13,686 nucleotides of DNA, from the NCBI GenBank assembly GCA_023488455.1, contig JAMDDV010000024.1, positions 1-13,686 of the forward strand. The letters are read 5' to 3'. The notes below the pieces were generated by a model. That model had not been told where the DNA came from. It ran no database searches and saw only the letters and a program-made list of their open reading frames with translations. The stretch's first letter is position 1; every line of letters begins with the position of its first letter. The DNA is from Actinomycetota bacterium. Lineage in GTDB: Bacteria > Actinomycetota > Humimicrobiia > Hakubellales > JAMDDV01. Shown piece after piece: positions 1-7,103 of the stretch. Made by a program: the position numbers and the translations under genes.

Positions 1-10
1 AAGCGCTTGC
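1..10. promoter_or_regulatory. Partial LacI-type operator at the window edge
   Basis: The window opens with AAGCGCTTGC. AAGCGCTT is a perfect palindrome with a central CG, and the right half CTTGC would be completed by GCAAG on the left, two bases of which fall outside the window. GCAAGCGCTTGC-like palindromes are the usual operator style of LacI-family repressors. It lies about 105 bp upstream of the LacI-family gene at 117-1124, so it may serve autoregulation or a gene to the left of the window. The assignment is inference from pattern only. Confidence 0.45.
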
Positions 11-53
11 GCAAATATCGGCTAGAATAATTGTTTATTTGGAGGAACTTAAT

Positions 54-65
54 AAAAACGTTTTT
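54..65. promoter_or_regulatory. Candidate LacI-family operator (AAAAACGTTTTT)
   Basis: AAAAACGTTTTT is a perfect 12-bp palindrome centred on CG, as expected for LacI/CcpA/PurR-type sites. It lies 52 bp upstream of the LacI-family start codon, in the likely promoter region (a TAATAT -10-like hexamer sits at 75-80, without a convincing -35). Together with the palindrome at the window edge it suggests autoregulation. No target genes can be named. Confidence 0.5.
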
Positions 66-116
66 AGTTAAGATTAATATAACTGAATCTACCAGGCTAT
101 AGTTGGGAGAATCTAA

Positions 117-1124
117 ATGACAACCATAAAAGATGTTGCTGATAGAGCTGGTGTCTCAACTTCTACTGTTTCCCATGTCATAAACAATACAAGGTTTGTA
201 AGCGAAGAAACTAAACAAAAAGTATTAAGCGCTATAGAAGAACTTAGCTACTATCAGAATGCTCAAGCTAAGAGTTTGGCAACCGGTAAATCTCATATTA
301 TTGGACTAATTGTATCTGACATTACCAATCCCTTCTTTCCAGAACTTATTCGAGGAGCTGAAAGGAACGCTACGCAACAGGGATACGATGTCTTCTTAGG
401 CAATACGGACTATGACCCTGAGAGAACTACAACTTTGGTGAGAAGGCTTATTGAGCATAAAGCGGATGGCGTCATTATTATAACTTCAGAGATAGAATAT
501 AAATTGATATCCAACCTCACTTCGAAAAGGATTCCAGTTGTACTTCTCGACTGGGGAATTACTGATCATTTGGTCAGTAACATCAAGTTAAATTTTAATA
601 AAGGAATAGAGGAAGCTATCAATCATTTAGTCAATCTGGGACATCGCAACATCGCATTTATTAGCGGATCTCCAAAACTTAAAAGTGTCAGAGCTAGAAA
701 AGATGCCTTCATCTCCTCATTTAAAAAATACATTGGTACGGTTGATGAACCCATCATCATTGAGGGAGATGTCAGAGTAAGCGGAGGAGAGATAGCTTCC
801 AGCAAGATACTGGATCTTCCAAACCGACCTACTGCAATTCTAGCAATAAATGACCTTACGGCCATAGGAGCCATTAAAAGTATAAAAGAGAGGGGACTCC
901 AAATCCCTGATGATATTTCGGTAATTGGTTTTGACGATATCCTCATGGCCTCATCCATAGTGCCTCCTCTCACAACCATTAATCTCCCAAGGTATAAGAT
1001 AGGTGAAATTGCCTGGAGCATGCTGCATTATTCCATGGAGCATAAAGAGGAAATGGGGAAAGAGGAGACTGTTGACACTGCCCTTGTGGTAAGAGGTACA
1101 ACGGGAAAAGCAGTTTCTAACTAA
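117..1124 (+). CDS. LacI-family transcriptional regulator
   Basis: This 335-residue protein has the length and layout of LacI/GalR/CcpA regulators. The N-terminal helix-turn-helix (residues about 3-24, TIKDVADRAGVSTSTVSHVI) is followed by a hinge (AQAKSLATGKS, about 49-59) and a periplasmic-binding-protein-like effector domain that begins IGLIVSDITNPFFPELIRG. Typical later motifs are LGHRNIAFISG, AILAINDLTAIGAIKSIKERG and IPDDISVIGFDD. It should act as a dimer in the cytoplasm, binding palindromic operators and releasing or tightening on a small ligand, usually a sugar or nucleoside. The start ATG follows GGGAGA with suitable spacing. Two LacI-type palindromes lie upstream. The ligand cannot be deduced: no transporter or catabolic gene is visible, and the next gene is a convergent toxin-antitoxin module. 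Confidence 0.93.
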   Translation: MTTIKDVADRAGVSTSTVSHVINNTRFVSEETKQKVLSAIEELSYYQNAQAKSLATGKSHIIGLIVSDITNPFFPELIRGAERNATQQGYDVFLGNTDYDPERTTTLVRRLIEHKADGVIIITSEIEYKLISNLTSKRIPVVLLDWGITDHLVSNIKLNFNKGIEEAINHLVNLGHRNIAFISGSPKLKSVRARKDAFISSFKKYIGTVDEPIIIEGDVRVSGGEIASSKILDLPNRPTAILAINDLTAIGAIKSIKERGLQIPDDISVIGFDDILMASSIVPPLTTINLPRYKIGEIAWSMLHYSMEHKEEMGKEETVDTALVVRGTTGKAVSN

Positions 1125-1282
1125 CTACTTATAATTAAAAAGAGTTGACCGATAAAAAGTTCGTTGACGAAAAAGCAGAAGAACTACGAAGAGTTAAGAT
1201 TAGTTAATATAAATCAATGTATAATATCCTTCTCTTTAACCACGCTTGAAAGAGAATCAAGTAAAAAATCCCTGGCATCTAA

Positions 1283-1801
1283 TTACGCTTTCTTTTCATT
1301 TGTTATCATTTTTGCTGCTTCGATAGCTTTTAAATAAACTTCCTCCCTCAACCTAAAGCCTTCTTTTAGAAGCTTATCCAAAATTTCTATAAATTCATCA
1401 AAATCAATCTTGTTTATCTTCAACGCCTCTAAAAGCACAAATATAGTTCCCCTAGGAATCAACCCAATAATTTCCGATGCACTGCGTGCCAAAGACTCAT
1501 CAATCAAAACCTCATTCATCTTGAGTTCTTTTGCTAAAGCTAACGCAGCAACCTCTCCTTTTTCCAAGCTCATTGGAATTTCAATTAACTCATTTACTTT
1601 AATAACATTAATCCATCCATCACTAATCTTTTTTTCAATTAGAAAAGCATCCTTCTGCCCAATCCTTTTCCCTTCTTCTACAACTTCTTTTTCTACTTCC
1701 TCTGGAATGAGTACTTGCTCATAAAGACTTTCTAGCAAACCCAATTTTCCAACCTTAGCAAGATAGATCAAAGGGGTAGCATTCGAGACTATTCTTCTCA
1801 T
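1283..1801 (-). CDS. DUF3368 PIN-like toxin of a toxin-antitoxin pair
   Basis: This 172-residue protein matches the DUF3368 branch of the PIN-domain superfamily: an N-terminal VSNATPLIYLAKVGKLGLLESL stretch split by the first strand and helix, then IPEEVEKEV, a central LEKGEVAALALAKEL segment and LIDESLARSASEIIGL. PIN toxins are Mg-dependent ribonucleases using clustered acidic residues. Candidate ones here are the glutamates near 35-38, E83, and D101/E102. The position usually held by the first aspartate is Asn7; I recall Asn as common in DUF3368, so loss of activity should not be assumed. Its ATG follows directly on the TAA stop of the antitoxin (TAAATG, zero spacing), so the two are translationally coupled. 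No clear terminator follows. Nuclease activity is inferred from the family. Confidence 0.85.
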   Translation of the reverse strand: MRRIVSNATPLIYLAKVGKLGLLESLYEQVLIPEEVEKEVVEEGKRIGQKDAFLIEKKISDGWINVIKVNELIEIPMSLEKGEVAALALAKELKMNEVLIDESLARSASEIIGLIPRGTIFVLLEALKINKIDFDEFIEILDKLLKEGFRLREEVYLKAIEAAKMITNEKKA

Positions 1802-2095
1802 TTAACCTTCTATGTCTTTTTTCAGATCTTCTATGGTATAGGGTACATAGGTTTGCCTCTTCTTTGCCTCTTCCATGATCTCCCACAAGGACATGTCACA
1901 TCTCTTAGCTGCCTGCCATAAGGTTATCTTACCGACCTCATAATCCTTTAGAGATTTCTCTATCAACCATTCTCTGGCAGCCTTAATCAGAAATCTTCTC
2001 AAGATCGTTGATCTATCCATTCCTTCTTTTTTCGCTATCTGATCTATCAATTTAACTAATTCGTCATCAACTCTGGTGGTTATGGTAACAGGCAT
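1802..2095 (-). CDS. Ribbon-helix-helix / UPF0175 antitoxin
   Basis: This 97-residue protein combines an N-terminal ribbon-helix-helix (VTITTRVDDELVKLIDQIAKKEG, read across residues 3-25, then MDRSTILRRFLIKAAREWL) with a UPF0175-like C-terminal part (YEVGKITLWQAAKRCDMSLWEIMEEA, two segments, about 52-77). UPF0175 proteins are regularly paired with DUF3368 toxins. The RHH would bind operator DNA and the C-terminal part would neutralise the toxin encoded immediately downstream. The start ATG is preceded by GGAGGAATAA, an excellent ribosome binding site. The promoter upstream carries two palindromes, as expected for autorepression by the antitoxin or the complex. Such modules are often mobile; no flanking integrase or repeat was seen here. 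Confidence 0.88.
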   Translation of the reverse strand: MPVTITTRVDDELVKLIDQIAKKEGMDRSTILRRFLIKAAREWLIEKSLKDYEVGKITLWQAAKRCDMSLWEIMEEAKKRQTYVPYTIEDLKKDIEG

Positions 2096-2105
2096 TTATT
2101 CCTCC

Positions 2106-2130
2106 ATATTAAAATTATTCATTTTAATAT
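2106..2130. repeat. Inverted repeat over the TA -10 box
   Basis: ATATTAAAAT (2106-2115) and ATTTTAATAT (2121-2130) are perfect 10-bp inverted arms separated by 5 bp. The repeat covers most of the -10 hexamer and reaches the ribosome binding site of the antitoxin gene. It is a likely operator for RHH autorepression; being all A/T, it could partly reflect composition. Confidence 0.65.
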
Positions 2131-2153
2131 AACAAAGGGTTAGTAAATGTCAA
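2126..2153 (-). promoter_or_regulatory. Promoter of the toxin-antitoxin operon
   Basis: On the minus strand TTGACA (2153-2148) is followed after 16 bp by TATATT (2131-2126), 31 bp upstream of the antitoxin start. The -10 lies inside one palindrome (2106-2130) and the -35 touches another (2152-2168), so a repressor on either could block RNA polymerase. Confidence 0.8.
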
Positions 2154-2168
2154 TGTTTATAAAACATT
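2152..2168. repeat. Inverted repeat beside the TA -35 box
   Basis: AATGTTT and AAACATT are perfect 7-bp inverted arms around a 3-bp centre. The repeat overlaps the last two bases of the -35 hexamer of the toxin-antitoxin promoter and extends upstream. It differs in sequence from the -10 palindrome, so two different proteins, or two different contacts, may be involved. Confidence 0.6.
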
Positions 2169-2238
2169 TACCTGCAATTTTTTTCAACTGTAAACACTGT
2201 GCTAATTGGAGTGCACATGATCAGAAGTAAGCTCATGG

Positions 2239-3465
2239 TTAGCAGAGGAGGAGTTTATTCTTTAGGCCATCGAGGGAGAATGCGATTGAGCCGCGCAGGC
2301 CAGCATCAGGCCCAACTGACGAGAGCAGAATCGCAGGCATTTCAGGCACGATCGGTTCGATCATCTCGCAAAGTGGTTTTACGACAAGCTCATTAGCATC
2401 AAAAACTTCTGCAATATCCCCACCGATTATAACCACCTCGGGATTGAGCACAGAGATGACATTTGTTATCGCGACTGCAATTGCCTCGAGCGCATCCCTT
2501 ATGATAGTTTTACATTCTTCATCAGAGCTGCGTGCAGCAAGAAAAACCAGATCAAGCGAAATCTTATCGAGGTCATTATTAGCAAGTTCATTTAACTTCC
2601 CATCTCGGTTCCTGATGGCACTATGCCTGGCTCTCTCAAGTATCATCAAGACCGATGCCATGCTTTCCAATTGGCCACCACTGTAGGTACCATACTTCAA
2701 CCCTTTTTTGCCAACCAGCAAGAAACCAAGCTCACCCGAAGCACCGTTATAGCCTCGATATATCTCACCATTTATTATTACCCCCGCACCGATACTCGGA
2801 TTCATTGATACAAATACCAGATTCTTGAACTTCCTTCCTATACCGTAACTCAGCTCCCCAAAAGCATGCATGTTCACATCATTCTCAACAAATACTTCAA
2901 CCTTAAACTTCTTCTCCAGCATCTCCTTTAATGGAAATTTTTTCCACGTCTTAAATAGCATAGAACGGGTTATCAACTTTGAGTGTATATCCACAATTCC
3001 GGGAATAGCTATTGATAGAGCAATGAACCTGTGATTCCTGTTGGACAACTGTTTTTTAAGGCTTTCAATTTCACTAATTACAAATTCCATATTCTCTTCA
3101 TCGGACTCACCATCGAGCGACAACGATCTCTTCTCAATATATTCGCCTGCAAGGTTGGCTGCGGCCAACCTCGCCCTTCGACCTCCCAGATCTGCACCTA
3201 TGACGTATCCCCAGTCAGGATTGAAGCTGAGCAGAAAGGGCCTGCGTCCGCCGGATGAGTCACCCTTCCCGTGCTCAATTATTATTCGCTTATCCAGCAG
3301 ATAATCGACAATTTTTGAAACCGTGGGCTGACTGATCCCTGTTTCTCTGGAAATGTCGGCGCGTGAAATGTATTCATGCTTTCTGATACAGTAGAGAACA
3401 ATATTATTGTTCATCTGCTTCATTAACTGCGGGCTTCCCTTGCTTTCAGGAAAATCAGTATCCAA
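2239..3465 (-). CDS. ROK-family (NagC/XylR-like) transcriptional repressor
   Basis: This 408-residue protein has an N-terminal winged helix-turn-helix (about 22-66, SRADISRETGISQPTVSKIV) followed by the ROK sugar-kinase fold: IGADLGG at 89-95, AIPGIVD at 153-159, VENDVNMHAFGE at 193-204, GASGELGF at 241-248 and VVIIGGD at 344-350. The HTH marks it as a regulator rather than a kinase. The DxGxT phosphate loop reads DLGGRR. The zinc site of this family (His in GELGH and the CxCGxxGCxE motif) is replaced by F248, Y258, T260 and Q265. The chosen start is TTG at 3465, preceded by GAGGGTG six bases away; an ATG at residue 15 is an alternative. It lies 26 bp behind a small membrane-protein gene. The ligand is unknown, probably a sugar or sugar derivative. 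Confidence 0.9.
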   Translation of the reverse strand: MDTDFPESKGSPQLMKQMNNNIVLYCIRKHEYISRADISRETGISQPTVSKIVDYLLDKRIIIEHGKGDSSGGRRPFLLSFNPDWGYVIGADLGGRRARLAAANLAGEYIEKRSLSLDGESDEENMEFVISEIESLKKQLSNRNHRFIALSIAIPGIVDIHSKLITRSMLFKTWKKFPLKEMLEKKFKVEVFVENDVNMHAFGELSYGIGRKFKNLVFVSMNPSIGAGVIINGEIYRGYNGASGELGFLLVGKKGLKYGTYSGGQLESMASVLMILERARHSAIRNRDGKLNELANNDLDKISLDLVFLAARSSDEECKTIIRDALEAIAVAITNVISVLNPEVVIIGGDIAEVFDANELVVKPLCEMIEPIVPEMPAILLSSVGPDAGLRGSIAFSLDGLKNKLLLC

Positions 3466-3491
3466 TTAACACCCTCTTTATAATTCTGATA

Positions 3492-3701
3492 TCAATACCT
3501 GAAACCGAATAACCAGACGCCCAGACCAAGAAATCCATGAATTAATCCTATTATGAAAATTGCATAGCCATTCAATCTATGCCACTTTAATTTTAATCTA
3601 ATGATACGCCTCCCGGTCAATATCTGGAAAATTATGAGAATTATCAATAAAAACCCAATCCATGCAGTCAGAGGAAGGCTACCGAATATTGGGATAACCA
3701 T
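3492..3701 (-). CDS. Small two-helix membrane protein
   Basis: This 69-residue protein has two predicted membrane helices, roughly residues 10-28 (AWIGFLLIILIIFQILTG) and 47-67 (AIFIIGLIHGFLGLGVWLFG), joined by a short, strongly basic loop (RRIIRLKLKWHRLNGY). By the positive-inside rule the loop would face the cytoplasm. His41 in the loop and His55 in the second helix recall the KxHRxxGY...HGxLG pattern of cytochrome b-type membrane proteins, but only half a four-helix bundle is present, so haem binding is speculation. The ATG follows GGAGG at ideal spacing, and the ROK repressor starts 26 bp downstream, probably in the same transcript. I do not recognise a named family. Confidence 0.7.
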   Translation of the reverse strand: MVIPIFGSLPLTAWIGFLLIILIIFQILTGRRIIRLKLKWHRLNGYAIFIIGLIHGFLGLGVWLFGFRY

Positions 3702-3759
3702 GATACCTCCAATTCATAAGAAAGATATAAAGAATTTTACAATATCAAGGTATATAAAT

Positions 3760-3790
3760 AAAAAAAGAGGGGAAACTGGTGGTTTGCCCC
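3760..3790 (-). terminator. Terminator of the FAD/Fe-S oxidoreductase gene
   Basis: Read leftward, GGGGCAAAC pairs with GTTTCCCC (one bulged C) around a five-base loop at 3790-3769, followed by TCTTTTTTTA at 3768-3759. It lies 38 bp after the stop codon of the 1025-residue gene and separates it from the small membrane protein gene. Confidence 0.8.
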
Positions 3791-3827
3791 AAAATATGTG
3801 AAATAATATCTACTTTAATGCTTGCTT

Positions 3828-6800
3828 TTAGTTCCTGCCCCTCAGGTAGTCGATCATAGGCTGGGTAATTAGTGGTACCACATCTGCGATCATGTGAGGC
3901 ATGAGGTTATCCATCACCTTTGGCATGAGATCCGGCATCTGTTCAGCCATATAATCAGGCATGGGAACCCTTTCAGCCACTCTATTCAGCATTACCGACA
4001 TCACCTTGGGCATCATCATAGGCAGCAGCCGAGGAAATAACACGGGAAACATTGGCTTCATCATGGTAAGCACACCAGGTATCTTGCCCATGAGCCTCAT
4101 CATCTTACCCATACCAAGTGGCATTGCGTCTATTAGTTCAGGCCACATGGTCTTCATAAGATCAGCAAAACCCTGCGGTGTCATCAAAGCTATCATGGCT
4201 TCAAATACCGCCCACTGTGCTTTAACCTCTGGATGTGGATCAGGAAAATCATAGCCAAGCGCAGATGATGCAAAATGCGCCAGATCCTCTACCTCAATTG
4301 GAATATTTTTCTTATCGGCACTAACTCGCAGCTGGAATTCGCAGCAAGGGCAAAGGGCTAAAACTTTTTCGGCCCCAACCTCAGCAGCTTCATCAAGACG
4401 TGTTTTCCCAACTTCTGCCGCAATAGGCGGTTCCTTTATCAGCGTCAAGACTGATCCGCAGCAGTGAGATTCTTCACGGTTATATGGCATCTCAACAAAA
4501 TTTACTTTCGGAATTGCCCTTATCAAATCGCGGGGTTCTTCATATACCCCTGACACTCGCCCAATGTGACATGAGTCGTGCCAGGTAACTGTAACCGGCT
4601 TCATGCCGTTCTCTGGAAACTTGAAATCCCCAGATCTTATCTTATCTGATACAACCTCACTATAATGCTTTGTGGTTATTCCATATTCAATACCTAACTT
4701 TCTCGCCCACATCGGATAAATTTGACGCCACATCATGTCACACGCGGGGCAGGAAGCTATAACTTTATCTGCGCCTGCTTCCCTTACTGCAGCTATATTC
4801 TTTTTCATCGTATCAACAAACAGATCCCACTTTCCTGCAACTAACATAGGAGTGGCACAGCAGTTCTCCTTGTTGCCAAGATAAGTGAAATCTACACCTG
4901 CAGCATCAAGAAGCCTCACACTTGCCATAGCGATATCCTTTTCCACATAACTTGCAGTACAACCGGCAAAATAAACGTTACTGGATTTCTTATCAGGCCC
5001 ATGCTTGGCTAGTAGATCCTCCGGGAACCAGACAGAACGATCTTTTCGATATCCTGCCCATATGTCACCCTCTGCTGCTAATGCTGCTCCCATCATCTCA
5101 AATGGTGGGAACGTCATCTTCCTTTCCTTGTTAACCAGTTTGCCGCGTAACTTCATCCAGGAAGGCTCAATTGGCAGCGAGGCCGAACAGCGGAGGTTAC
5201 AGAGTTCGCAGGTTGTGCATACGAGAAAGGTATCGACCATGAACTGATCCCATTTTTCCCGACCCTCCATGTACTCTCGAAGCCAGTACCACTTACCGCG
5301 GGGGCTTTGGCTCTCCCAGCCCCTACCGTAGAACTGGTCGCACTCATCCACACAGTAACCACACTGGGAACAGCTGTAAGCGTACCACGCTACATCGGCA
5401 GGTATCCCACGAACCGGTTTATCTGGCTTTTCGCCAATCATAGTGTTCACTCTATTTCCAAAGGGCCTGATCAGAGGCTCAAAGGCGGAGATAACATTAA
5501 GAGCTTTTCCCACTGCTCCGTTACCTATTACTTTACCTGGATTCAATATATCCTTTGGATCAACCTGTTTCTTGAATGTTCTCAACTTCTCAACACGCTC
5601 CTTGCCAATCACCTGAGGTGCTTTTCGCGTGAAATAAAGGCCTGTGCTGTATGGTCGTCCTCCGTGTTTCTGGGCAATCTTTAATAGTGTAAGGACCAAG
5701 CCAAACACAAAGTTGTAGCCAAACCTTCGCTGATCGCTTGGTATGAAACCAAGAATAACAACTTCCGGTTTGCCACTTGTGCTCTTTTGAATAACAAGCC
5801 CTTCTTTAACAAGCGGTTGATTTATCTTGTCCTCAATCTCCATCATTGCTCTGCCTAATTCTGAGAGCGGAATGACGATCTCAGCAGGCACAAGAGAGGG
5901 TCCAAGACGTTTTACTATCATGATATTAAATCGGTGTTCCCATTCGTGTTTGGCAATTCTTTCGCTCAGTATCTCAGCATTATTTTTCCTGGCTGTCTCA
6001 TGAAGTTTTCCCTTAACTGAGTCTCTATCTTTTCTGGGGTAAGTAACAGTCATTACATATGCTTCGGGTAATATAACCCGCTCCTCAACTGGGTGGCCAA
6101 GGTGCTCCATTAAAGGTGCTTTGTTCTTCAGAACAACCATCCCTGGGTTGATGAACATGACAGACCAGATGGGTAAATTGGCATCAATAATATCCTCAAC
6201 TAACTTCTGCAAATCCTCTGGAGTATTACTGCTTAAGCTCGATATTTCCATCTCCTCAGTCGGCATGACTTTAAGCGTAACCTGAGTTATAAAGCCAGTG
6301 ATACCCTCGGCATCAGCAATCAGATCCAGCTCGTCACCTCTGAATTCGCGTACTTCTCCATTTGGTAATACAACACGGGCGCTTACTACGTTATCACGAT
6401 ACCATCCATACTCATACGAGCCGATACCAGCACCACCCTGCGCCAACCATCCGCCAGCCGTCGATGAGGGATAACTTGTCGGGTATAGCCTCAACGTCAG
6501 TTTATATTTTGCCAGCTCCCTATCTAGCTTGTCCCATACAACACCTGCTTCCACAGTTGCGGTATTGGTACTGGGATTAATTTCAATGATTTTCTTCATG
6601 CGGTAAAAATCGACAACTATGCCGTTTCTGATCGGCACTGCACCACCGTAGCCAGAGGAGGCTTTCCCGCGCGGAGTTAAATATACTTCATTCTCATTTG
6701 CCCAATTAACAAGTTCAACTAATTCCTCCTCATTTTTCGGCTGTACCACAGCTTCTGGGACTGTATTTCCAATCAGCGGTTTAAAAAGATCAGGCATTAC

Positions 6801-6905
6801 AGCGATATCGTGTCCGTAAAGTTTGCGCTCTGTCCTGCTGAAGGAGATTCTATCTCCAAACTTCCCTTTTAGATAATCCCCATCTTTAGCATTTATCTTT
6901 CTCAT
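3828..6905 (-). CDS. GlcD-like FAD / Fe-S / CCG-domain fusion oxidoreductase
   Basis: This 1025-residue protein fuses the catalytic and electron-transfer parts of glycolate or D-lactate dehydrogenases. Residues about 45-215 form a PCMH-type FAD domain (TPRGKASSGYGG, STAGGWLAQGGAGIGSYEYG), and 216-460 the FAD-linked oxidase C-terminal domain, ending DPKDILNPGKVI. Two CxxCxxCxxxC motifs follow, for [4Fe-4S] clusters: C512/515/518/522 and C563/566/569/573. Two HdrD/GlpC-type CCG domains come next: C649, C682-C683, C719/C722 (CCA instead of CCG) and C779, C815-C816-G817, C852/C854/C855. Residues about 887-1025 are a methionine- and proline-rich tail. No signal peptide or certain membrane helix is seen, so it is probably cytoplasmic or on the inner membrane face. 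It likely oxidises a 2-hydroxyacid and passes electrons through its clusters; the substrate is not known. It has its own promoter, operator-like repeats and terminator. Confidence 0.88.
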   Translation of the reverse strand: MRKINAKDGDYLKGKFGDRISFSRTERKLYGHDIAVMPDLFKPLIGNTVPEAVVQPKNEEELVELVNWANENEVYLTPRGKASSGYGGAVPIRNGIVVDFYRMKKIIEINPSTNTATVEAGVVWDKLDRELAKYKLTLRLYPTSYPSSTAGGWLAQGGAGIGSYEYGWYRDNVVSARVVLPNGEVREFRGDELDLIADAEGITGFITQVTLKVMPTEEMEISSLSSNTPEDLQKLVEDIIDANLPIWSVMFINPGMVVLKNKAPLMEHLGHPVEERVILPEAYVMTVTYPRKDRDSVKGKLHETARKNNAEILSERIAKHEWEHRFNIMIVKRLGPSLVPAEIVIPLSELGRAMMEIEDKINQPLVKEGLVIQKSTSGKPEVVILGFIPSDQRRFGYNFVFGLVLTLLKIAQKHGGRPYSTGLYFTRKAPQVIGKERVEKLRTFKKQVDPKDILNPGKVIGNGAVGKALNVISAFEPLIRPFGNRVNTMIGEKPDKPVRGIPADVAWYAYSCSQCGYCVDECDQFYGRGWESQSPRGKWYWLREYMEGREKWDQFMVDTFLVCTTCELCNLRCSASLPIEPSWMKLRGKLVNKERKMTFPPFEMMGAALAAEGDIWAGYRKDRSVWFPEDLLAKHGPDKKSSNVYFAGCTASYVEKDIAMASVRLLDAAGVDFTYLGNKENCCATPMLVAGKWDLFVDTMKKNIAAVREAGADKVIASCPACDMMWRQIYPMWARKLGIEYGITTKHYSEVVSDKIRSGDFKFPENGMKPVTVTWHDSCHIGRVSGVYEEPRDLIRAIPKVNFVEMPYNREESHCCGSVLTLIKEPPIAAEVGKTRLDEAAEVGAEKVLALCPCCEFQLRVSADKKNIPIEVEDLAHFASSALGYDFPDPHPEVKAQWAVFEAMIALMTPQGFADLMKTMWPELIDAMPLGMGKMMRLMGKIPGVLTMMKPMFPVLFPRLLPMMMPKVMSVMLNRVAERVPMPDYMAEQMPDLMPKVMDNLMPHMIADVVPLITQPMIDYLRGRN

Positions 6906-6937
6906 GTTTTACCTCTTCTCTTAAACAAACGTTGGAA

Positions 6938-6975
6938 TATATACCTCTATATACCTATACATGGTATTGGTATAT
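6938..6975. repeat. Direct and inverted GGTATA boxes behind the oxidoreductase promoter
   Basis: TATATACC occurs at 6938-6945 and again at 6948-6955, exactly 10 bp apart, followed by the inverse-oriented GGTAT (6963-6967) and GGTATAT (6969-6975). The cluster starts at the -10 box of the oxidoreductase promoter and runs into its untranslated leader. One-helical-turn spacing suggests a protein binding array, probably repressive given its position. The protein is unknown. Confidence 0.5.
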
Positions 6976-7002
6976 TTTAATTCCAATCCTAACCGTTGTC
7001 AA
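6974..7002 (-). promoter_or_regulatory. Promoter of the FAD/Fe-S oxidoreductase gene
   Basis: On the minus strand TTGACA (7002-6997), a 17-bp spacer and TAAAAT (6979-6974) form a near-consensus sigma-70-type promoter, 68 bp upstream of the start codon. The ribosome binding site GAGG stands seven bases before the ATG. The upstream radical SAM gene has its own hairpin at its end, so this gene is transcribed separately. Confidence 0.85.
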
Positions 7003-7032
7003 CAAATGAGGCAATTAACAGGATTTAGTCGA

Positions 7033-7066
7033 AAAGCAGGAAGCACGCCCTAAAAGCGTGCTTCCT
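7033..7066 (-). terminator. Terminator of the radical SAM gene
   Basis: AGGAAGCACGC (7038-7048) and GCGTGCTTCCT (7056-7066) form a perfect 11-bp stem with a seven-base loop. Read leftward the stem is followed by GCTTTTCG, a short T-run. It lies 38 bp after the stop of the radical SAM gene and just upstream of the next promoter. The stem is strong and the T-tract weak, so termination may be partial. Confidence 0.7.
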
Positions 7067-7103
7067 AAAAATTCCTGGGTACTACCACCCGAAAGTATTG
7101 TAA

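Noticed and set aside
1144..1175. Imperfect direct repeat beginning GTTGAC (1144 and 1163)
   Set aside because: Short, gapped and in AT-rich sequence; no promoter spacing or function could be supported.
1230..1256. Inverted repeat TTCTCTTT / AAAGAGAA between the convergent LacI and toxin genes, as a bidirectional terminator
   Set aside because: The stem is A/T rich, the loop is 11 bases and no T-run follows on either strand, so a terminator call is not supported.
1283..1801. Inactive toxin because Asn7 replaces the first PIN aspartate
   Set aside because: As I recall, Asn at this position is common in DUF3368 proteins, so loss of function cannot be inferred.
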